Assembly (NCBI GenBank): GCA_958402495.1
Contig: CATXTS010000010.1
Coordinates: 1-27,851, forward strand
Origin: an uncultured Clostridiaceae bacterium
GTDB lineage: Bacteria; Bacillota; Clostridia; TANB77; CAG-508
Direction: 5' to 3'
Length of the DNA: 27,851 nt
Shown: in pieces, positions 22,176-27,851 of the stretch
Position numbering within the stretch: position 1 is the stretch's first letter
How the letters are laid out: each line of letters begins with the position of its first letter
Made by a program: the position numbers and the translations under genes
The notes under the pieces: model-generated
Database searches by the model: none
What the model was told of the DNA's origin: nothing
What the model saw: only the letters and a program-made list of their open reading frames with translations

Positions 22176-22316
22176 ATAACAAACCCTCTTTCTTTTAACT
22201 TCATTTGTAATTTTTATTTTCCTGTTTATCCTTATGGAATTCAATTAACTTTATGTAATCATTTGCATATTTCTTCCATTTATATTTTCATTTTTCTATA
22301 ATTTTTCTTATTTTAC

Positions 22317-22345
22317 TTGTTGTATAGTGTATATTATTGTATAAT
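22317..22345 (+). promoter_or_regulatory. Sigma-A promoter for asnS
   Basis: -35 TTGTTG (22317-22322), 17-base spacer, -10 TATAAT (22340-22345), 29 bases before the ATG. The short leader leaves no room for a T-box. Confidence 0.75.
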
Positions 22346-22374
22346 AGGGATATCATTTTAGAGGAGGCGTGTTT

Positions 22375-23766
22375 ATGAAAGACACATTAGTTAAACAATT
22401 ATATAGAGATACAGAAAATTATGTAGGAAAACAAGTACAAGTTTCCGGTTGGGTTAGAACCGTTAGAGATTCTAAAAACTTTGGTTTTATTGAGTTAAAT
22501 GATGGCTCTTTTTATACCAATGTTCAAATTGTATTTGATAATCAATTAGAAAATTTTACAGATATTTGTAAATTAAGTATTAGTTCTTCAATTATTGTAG
22601 AAGGAACCGTTGTTAAAACAGAAAATGCAAAACAACCTTTTGAAATTAAAGCTACAAAAGTAGAAATTTATGATTTAGCAGATAGTGACTATCCACTTCA
22701 AAAGAAACGTCATTCATTTGAATACTTAAGAAGTATCGCACATTTACGTCCAAGAGCCAACACTTTTAATGCTGTATTTAGAGTAAGAAGTGTTTTATCT
22801 TTTGCTATCCACAAATTCTTTCAAGAAAGAGGATTTGTTTATGTGCATACTCCACTGATTACTAGTAGTGATGCAGAAGGCGCTGGAGAAATGTTTAGTG
22901 TTTCTAGCTTAGATTTTGAAAATATTCCTAAAACAGAAGATGGAAAAGTAGATTACAGCAAAGATTTCTTTGGAAAAAGTGCACATTTAACAGTAAGTGG
23001 TCAATTAGATGTAGAAAACTATGCCTTTGCTTTTAGAAATGTATATACTTTTGGACCTACTTTTAGAGCTGAAAATTCAAACACAGTAAAACATGCAGCA
23101 GAATTTTGGATGATAGAACCAGAAATGTGTTTTGCAGATTTAGAAGATGACATGAATTTAGCAGAAGACATGATTAAATATATTATTTCTTATGTATTAG
23201 AAAATGCGCCAGAGGAGATGGAATTTTTTGATAAACTCATTAGTCCTGGCTTATTAGATAGACTACACCATGTTTTAAATTCTGAGTTTGGAAGAATTAG
23301 TTATACAGATGCCATTGCCAAGTTAGAAAAAGTGAATGACAAATTTGAGTATCCTGTACATTGGGGCAGTGATATTCAAACAGAACACGAACGATATTTA
23401 AGTGAAGTTATTTTTGGAAAACCTGTTTTTGTAACCGACTATCCAAAAGAAATTAAAGCTTTCTATATGAAGCAAAATGATGATGGAAAAACCGTTGCTG
23501 CTACAGATTTATTAGTACCTGGTATTGGTGAATTAATTGGCGGTAGTCAAAGAGAAGAAGATATAGAAAAATTAAAAGCAAGAATGCAAGAATTAAACTT
23601 AGATGAAAAAGATTATTGGTGGTATTTAGATTTACGTAGATTTGGAAGTAGCAAACATGCAGGTTTCGGTTTAGGTTTCGAAAGAATGATGATGTATCTA
23701 ACCGGTATGCAAAATATCCGTGATGTGATTCCATTCCCAAGAACACCAAAGAACTGTGAATTCTAA
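22375..23766 (+). CDS. asnS: Asparaginyl-tRNA synthetase
   Basis: Charges tRNA-Asn directly. The 463-residue protein has an N-terminal OB domain (VQVSGWVRTVRDSKNFGFIEL) and a class II core: motif 1 region FFQERGFVYVHTPLIT, motif 2 TFRAENSNTVKHAAEFWMIEPEM, and motif 3 GFGLGFERMMMYL ending in RDVIPFPRTP. These match AsnRS rather than AspRS. A GTG at 22369 lies one base from the GAGGAGG ribosome site, while the ATG at 22375 is seven bases away and is taken as the start. It is a single gene with its own promoter, divergent from the pilin-like gene, and closed by the palindrome at 23773-23813. Confidence 0.97.
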   Translation: MKDTLVKQLYRDTENYVGKQVQVSGWVRTVRDSKNFGFIELNDGSFYTNVQIVFDNQLENFTDICKLSISSSIIVEGTVVKTENAKQPFEIKATKVEIYDLADSDYPLQKKRHSFEYLRSIAHLRPRANTFNAVFRVRSVLSFAIHKFFQERGFVYVHTPLITSSDAEGAGEMFSVSSLDFENIPKTEDGKVDYSKDFFGKSAHLTVSGQLDVENYAFAFRNVYTFGPTFRAENSNTVKHAAEFWMIEPEMCFADLEDDMNLAEDMIKYIISYVLENAPEEMEFFDKLISPGLLDRLHHVLNSEFGRISYTDAIAKLEKVNDKFEYPVHWGSDIQTEHERYLSEVIFGKPVFVTDYPKEIKAFYMKQNDDGKTVAATDLLVPGIGELIGGSQREEDIEKLKARMQELNLDEKDYWWYLDLRRFGSSKHAGFGLGFERMMMYLTGMQNIRDVIPFPRTPKNCEF

Positions 23767-23772
23767 ACAGAT

Positions 23773-23813
23773 GGGGACGGGGCAGTTTTGTTTAAACAAA
23801 ACTACCCCGTCCC
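23773..23813. repeat. GGGGACG palindrome between convergent genes, terminator-like
   Basis: A 40-base imperfect palindrome. GGGACGGGG (23774-23782) pairs with CCCCGTCCC (23805-23813); one mismatch follows; then a perfect inner palindrome AGTTTTGTTTAAACAAAACT (23784-23803). It fills most of the 54 bases between the asnS and SpoU stop codons. It probably blocks read-through both ways, although no long T-tract follows. It shares the GGGGACG core with 4391-4397 and 24651-24661. Confidence 0.75.
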
Positions 23814-23820
23814 TTATAGT

Positions 23821-24612
23821 TTACTCTATTATTTTTCTTCTTACATATTCATAAATTATAATACTCGTTGCTACCGCTGCATTTAAGCTTTCAGTTTTTC
23901 CTAGCATAGGAATTTTCACTTTCTGATTAGCTAACTCTAGTACTTCTTTCGAAACTCCATTTGCCTCATTACCTATAACAATTGCCTTTTTATGATAATC
24001 TATTGTATAAATATTTTCTTGTGTCTGTAAGGAAGTAGCTACTACTTGGAATTTATTTTTTTGTATATTTTTAAGCGTTTCTATAATATTAGAAGATTGA
24101 ATAATATTCATACGATAAATCGCTCCCATCGTTGAACGTATTACTTTAGGGTTATAAGGGTCTGTTGTCGTTTCTGAAAGAATAATCTGTTTTAAACCAG
24201 CACTATCCATTGTCCTTAAAATCGTCCCTAAATTTCCTGGGTCTTGAATACCATCTAATACAATCAACATGTCTTCCCCATAATCTATTGAAGATTCTTC
24301 ATTTCTTTTTTCAATTACCGCTAAAATTCCTTGTGGATTGACTACATCGGTTAAAGAATCAAATACATTTTTAGAAACATACATGCAGTCCTGTTTTGCA
24401 ATTTCATACAACAAATTCTGATTAATAGAACCATCGGTTATACAATCCTCGCAAATCACGATTTTCTTAATAACCATTTGCTCTTGTATCGCTTCTTGTA
24501 CTAGTTTAATACCTTCCACAATAAAAGCCTGTTCTTGCTGTCTATATTTCTTTTCTTTTAATCTTTTTATGTTTTTAACCATTTCGTTATCTTTACTGGT
24601 AATTACCTGCAT
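23821..24612 (-). CDS. SpoU/TrmH-family RNA 2'-O-methyltransferase
   Basis: A 263-residue SPOUT-fold enzyme that methylates a ribose 2'-OH in rRNA or tRNA using SAM. An N-terminal substrate-binding domain (FIVEGIKLVQEAI near residue 30, VNPQGILAVIE near 90-100) precedes the knotted domain. Motif 1 is LDGIQDPGNLGTILRTMDSAG, motif 2 is VIGNEANGVS, and motif 3 is IPMLGKTESLNAAVATSIIIYEYVR. The target base is not predictable. A GTG at 24624 lies next to the AAGGAG site; the ATG at 24612 has better spacing and is preferred. The gene follows mfd by 18 bases and is probably co-transcribed with it. Confidence 0.92.
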   Translation of the reverse strand: MQVITSKDNEMVKNIKRLKEKKYRQQEQAFIVEGIKLVQEAIQEQMVIKKIVICEDCITDGSINQNLLYEIAKQDCMYVSKNVFDSLTDVVNPQGILAVIEKRNEESSIDYGEDMLIVLDGIQDPGNLGTILRTMDSAGLKQIILSETTTDPYNPKVIRSTMGAIYRMNIIQSSNIIETLKNIQKNKFQVVATSLQTQENIYTIDYHKKAIVIGNEANGVSKEVLELANQKVKIPMLGKTESLNAAVATSIIIYEYVRRKIIE

Positions 24613-24630
24613 TTTTCTTTGCACTCCTTT

Positions 24631-26778
24631 TTATTTAGCTAAACAATTTAGACCCGTCCCCAAAAAGCACTTTACTTCTTGGAGAATTTCGCTTTGTTGT
24701 TCTTCTTTAATTTTTAAAGTGATATATGGTTGGTTTCCTGGTGAGAATCGTATTCTAGCCCCATAAGTTTTGATGAGTTCTTCTATGGTTTCTGGCTGTA
24801 TACCTTCGTTTTCATATTGGAAGAGGATGGCTTCTTTTTTCTGTGTAATTTTTATGACATGGTTTCTTTGACATAGTTCTTTAATTCTTGCTACTTCTAT
24901 TAGATTTTCTACTTCTTTTGGCATTGGTCCATAACGGTCAATTAGTTCGTCTATGGTATTTTGAATGTCTTCTTCTGTTCTACATAGGGCTATGTCTTGG
25001 TATACCTCTATTTTTTGACTGCTATTTTCTATATAAGTTTCTGGTATGTAGCTTGATACTTGTATGTCAATTTGGATGTCAACTTCTTCATATGTTTCAA
25101 CTCCTTGCATTTCTTTTACCACTTCGTCTAATAGTTTACAGTACATGTCATATCCCACTTGTTCCATATGTCCATGTTGGATTTCTCCTAACAAGCTGCC
25201 TGCTCCTCTGATTTCTAAGTCTCTCATGGCTATTTTAAATCCAGAACCAAATTCTGTAAATTCTTTTATCGCTTTTAGTCGTTTGTCAGCTACTTCTGAT
25301 AATAGTTTGTCTCTTTTGTAAGTAATATATGCATAAGCTTGTTTATCTGCTCTTCCTACTCTTCCTCGAATTTGATATAGCTGTGCTAGACCTAGTCTAT
25401 CGGCATTTTCTACAATGATAGTATTTGCATTTGGAATATCTATTCCTGATTCTAATATGGTAGTACATACTAGTACATTGGTTTTTCCTTCTATAAATTC
25501 CATCATAATTTCTTCTAGTTCATTTCCACTCATTTTTCCATGGGCAAAGGCAACCTTAGCTTCTGGTATTAAGTGTTCTATATCATAGGCTTTTTTCTCG
25601 ATACCTTCTACATTATTAAATAGATAAAAAACTTGCCCATTTCGTTCTAGTTCTTTGGTGATAGCTTCTTTTATAACTTCTTGGTCATATTCTAATACAT
25701 AGGTTTGTACTGGTCTTCTATTTTGTGGTGGTTCATAAATAACCGACATGTCTCTTACACCAACGATGGACATATGTAGAGTTCTTGGAATAGGCGTGGC
25801 TGTCATAGTTAATACATCTACAGAAGCTTTATATTGTTTTATTTTTTCTTTGTCTTTGACTCCAAAACGATGTTCTTCGTCTATAATTAATAGTCCCAAA
25901 TCTTTAAATTCTACGTCTTTACTTAAGATACGGTGTGTGCCTATCACCACATCGATTTCTCCTAATTTTAGTTTTCTGATGACTTCTTCTTGTTCTTTTT
26001 TCGTTCTAAATCGATTTAATAGTTCTACTCGTATTGGAAATTCTTCCATTCTTTGTTTAAAACTTTCATATTGTTGATTGGCAAGTACCGTAGTAGGTAC
26101 TAAATAAGCTACTTGTTTTTGGTCCATGACCGATTTAAAAGCTGCCCTCATGGCTACTTCTGTTTTTCCATATCCTACATCTCCACACAATAGTCTATCC
26201 ATTGGTCTTGGCATTTCCATGTCTTTTTTCGTTTCTTCTATACAACGTAGTTGGTCATCTGTTTCTACATACGGAAAACTGTCTTCAAATTGTTTCTGCC
26301 AAGGCGTATCTTTTGAGAAGGCATATCCTTTCATTTTCTGTCTTTTAGCATATAATTCAATAAGGTCTCTTGCCACTTCTTGTAAGTTTTTCTTAACTTT
26401 TGTTTTGGTATTTTCCCATTCTTTGCTACCTAATTTATTAATCTTTGGCTGAGCTTCTCCTCCACCTATATATTTTCGTATACTATCTAGGTTGTTGGTT
26501 GGAATATATAAAATATCATCATGACGATAACGAATTTTGATATAGTCTTTGGTAACACCATCTGCTTTGATGGTATTCACACCTATAAATTGCCCTATCC
26601 CATGTACATTATGCACTACATAGTCTCCTACTTTTAGGTCTGCAAAAACTACTTTCTCTCCTTGTTTAAAAGCATTACTTACCTTTTTTCTTTTCTTGAT
26701 ATCTGGTGCAAATAAGTCTTCTCCAGTAATTACAATGCTATTTTCCTCATAGCTTTCAAATCCGGTGGATAATCTACC
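24631..26778 (-). CDS. mfd: Transcription-repair coupling factor Mfd, C-terminal part after frameshift
   Basis: Mfd is an ATP-driven translocase that removes stalled RNA polymerase and recruits UvrA. This frame covers the RNA-polymerase-interacting domain (VGDYVVHNVHGIGQF), the RecG-like motor and the C-terminal TRCF domain. Visible motifs are Walker A GDVGYGKTEVA, DEEH (LLIIDEEHRFG), TATPIPRTLHMS and QIRGRVGRADK. It joins the N-terminal part once one extra C in the CCC at 26779-26781 (minus strand) is ignored, giving VTTGRLSTGFES. A GTG at 26616 could start translation but would cut the interaction domain. The last ten residues (LGTGLNCLAK) are encoded by a GGGGACGGG half-repeat. Confidence 0.93.
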   Translation of the reverse strand, partial: GRLSTGFESYEENSIVITGEDLFAPDIKKRKKVSNAFKQGEKVVFADLKVGDYVVHNVHGIGQFIGVNTIKADGVTKDYIKIRYRHDDILYIPTNNLDSIRKYIGGGEAQPKINKLGSKEWENTKTKVKKNLQEVARDLIELYAKRQKMKGYAFSKDTPWQKQFEDSFPYVETDDQLRCIEETKKDMEMPRPMDRLLCGDVGYGKTEVAMRAAFKSVMDQKQVAYLVPTTVLANQQYESFKQRMEEFPIRVELLNRFRTKKEQEEVIRKLKLGEIDVVIGTHRILSKDVEFKDLGLLIIDEEHRFGVKDKEKIKQYKASVDVLTMTATPIPRTLHMSIVGVRDMSVIYEPPQNRRPVQTYVLEYDQEVIKEAITKELERNGQVFYLFNNVEGIEKKAYDIEHLIPEAKVAFAHGKMSGNELEEIMMEFIEGKTNVLVCTTILESGIDIPNANTIIVENADRLGLAQLYQIRGRVGRADKQAYAYITYKRDKLLSEVADKRLKAIKEFTEFGSGFKIAMRDLEIRGAGSLLGEIQHGHMEQVGYDMYCKLLDEVVKEMQGVETYEEVDIQIDIQVSSYIPETYIENSSQKIEVYQDIALCRTEEDIQNTIDELIDRYGPMPKEVENLIEVARIKELCQRNHVIKITQKKEAILFQYENEGIQPETIEELIKTYGARIRFSPGNQPYITLKIKEEQQSEILQEVKCFLGTGLNCLAK
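24634..24661 (-). repeat. Truncated GGGGACGGG repeat at the end of mfd
   Basis: On the minus strand GGGGACGGGTCTAAA (24661-24647) is followed by a small hairpin (24639-24643 with 24647-24651) and the palindrome TTTAGCTAAA (24634-24643). The expected second GC arm is absent. It shares GGGGACG with the palindromes at 4378-4448 and 23773-23813, and encodes the last codons of mfd. Confidence 0.5.
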
Positions 26779-27851
26779 GGGTTGTTACTAGGATTCCTGG
26801 CATTAATTCTTTGTTTTGTTCTTGTTCTAATGTTTTAACAAATTGGTTAGGAATTTCTTTTTCATGTAGCAAGGCTGAGAATTTTCTAGCATCTTCTTCT
26901 TTTCCGCTTAAGATAGTAATTTTTTTCTTTTCATTTAGCCATTTTTGTAAATCTTCTAATAGTAATTCCATTTCACTTTTATAGTAATGTACATCTCTTT
27001 CTTGGAAGTGGAATTGACATACACTGCTTTTGACGATTCCAATGTCTTGTTTTTCTAAAAATATGGTTTGTTTGCCTAAGTCTTCTATTGCACAAGCTTG
27101 TATTTCTAGAAGTGCTTCTGGTACCATTTTCTCTTTTTCTAGCAAGGCTTTTATTAAGTTATGGTTTTCTATTAAAATACTGGATTGTCTTTGTTTCACT
27201 TTCGTAGATTCATCCACAAATACGATAGTTTGTTTATCGACATATTCTAAAAAACTGGCTGGTTTTGTATAAAAGGCATGAAAATATTTATCTATTTTAC
27301 TAATATAATTCCCATTTTGTATCCATTCTATGTCTTCTTGCTTATTTTCTTGTATATGTTCTAAATATGCTTGTAATTGTTTTTTGGTGATATCTCTGTC
27401 CAATAGTTTTTCTTCTAGCAATGGTTTCTGGATAGTTTCTATAACTTCTGTAATTGGTTTTTCTAAAATGAATTCATGTGCTGGATAAATCGTAATATGT
27501 TCTAACATTTTTGTAGAACGTTGACTACTAATAGAAAATTCACGAATAGAATCTACTTCTTCTCCCCAAAATTCTATTCTAACACCTGTTTTTTCAGATA
27601 TCGCAATATCTACAATACCACCTCTAATACTAAATTGGCCTCTTCCTTCTATTAGTCCATTTCGCTCATAGCCTAAGGCTACTAGTTTTTCTTTAATCGT
27701 CGTTAGCGAGTAGTTACTACTGATTTGGAAAGAAAGGATTTCTTTGTATAAGACGTCTTTTGGTATCATTTTTTGCATAAGTGCTTCAATAGTGGTTACA
27801 ACCATTTTTGCACTACCTTCGTACATACGATTTAATGTATCCATTCTCTCA
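26774..27851 (-). CDS. mfd: Transcription-repair coupling factor Mfd, N-terminal part (partial, frameshifted)
   Basis: The N-terminal half of Mfd, open at the right window edge: codons before the ATG at 27844 continue in frame, so roughly the first 100 residues lie outside. It shows the UvrB-like region (VVTTIEALMQKMIPK, YERNGLIEGRGQFSIRGGIVDI, IEFWGEEVDSIREF) that binds UvrA. Next comes the linker domain ending ILVTTR, where a stop (26774-26776) follows one extra base. Together with the downstream frame the protein would be about 1170 residues, the normal size. As Mfd is widely conserved, a sequence or assembly error is as likely as a true mutation. Confidence 0.92.
   Translation of the reverse strand, partial: ERMDTLNRMYEGSAKMVVTTIEALMQKMIPKDVLYKEILSFQISSNYSLTTIKEKLVALGYERNGLIEGRGQFSIRGGIVDIAISEKTGVRIEFWGEEVDSIREFSISSQRSTKMLEHITIYPAHEFILEKPITEVIETIQKPLLEEKLLDRDITKKQLQAYLEHIQENKQEDIEWIQNGNYISKIDKYFHAFYTKPASFLEYVDKQTIVFVDESTKVKQRQSSILIENHNLIKALLEKEKMVPEALLEIQACAIEDLGKQTIFLEKQDIGIVKSSVCQFHFQERDVHYYKSEMELLLEDLQKWLNEKKKITILSGKEEDARKFSALLHEKEIPNQFVKTLEQEQNKELMPGILVTTR

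Overview
The window is AT-rich DNA with strong AGGAGG-type ribosome sites and consensus sigma-A promoters. It carries MEP-pathway isoprenoid genes and a MurT/GatD-like pair. This points to a low-GC Gram-positive bacterium of the Clostridia type, probably an uncultured gut lineage; that placement is inference. No rRNA, tRNA, CRISPR array or reverse transcriptase was seen.

Layout. At 1-1598 (+) lie the end of a frameshifted large serine recombinase and an overlapping cysteine-rich small ORF, probably one edge of a mobile element. At 1736-2323 are a small membrane protein and an orphan ORF fragment. From about 2346 to 22175 nearly all genes are on the minus strand: ispG-ispH (2346-4303); a sulfur-themed cluster of cysteine desulfurase, two half-size TSUP transporters and a 48-aa protein (4448-6660); a pilin-like surface protein with a formylglycine-enzyme/C-type-lectin-like domain (6869-8596); a small membrane protein (8849-9181); an amidohydrolase (9379-10953); an operon of murT-like, gatD-like, a multi-pass membrane protein, a HAD phosphatase and a Nudix protein (11020-15567); two small proteins (16696-17370); a deformylase-MnmA fusion (17462-19057); aspS (19175-20950); and a second pilin-like protein with coiled-coil and tail-fibre-like modules (21063-22175). 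A polysaccharide deacetylase (15730-16578) and asnS (22375-23766) are on the plus strand. The right end holds a SpoU rRNA methyltransferase and mfd, both minus; mfd is split by one extra base and runs off the window.

How the genes relate. Several loci concern translation and tRNA: Def-MnmA, AspRS, AsnRS and the SpoU methyltransferase, with the cysteine desulfurase as a possible sulfur donor to MnmA. Others concern the envelope: the MurT/GatD-like pair, the peptidoglycan deacetylase and IspG/IspH for isoprenoid carrier lipid. Two large extracellular proteins share one pilin-like anchor but have unrelated outer modules.

Most notable points: the GatD-like protein has neither its catalytic Cys nor its His although the MurT partner keeps its ATP site and zinc ribbon; peptide deformylase is fused to MnmA; the two broken genes are each explained by one extra C directly before GG; and GGGGACG palindromic repeats occur three times, one forming the end of mfd.
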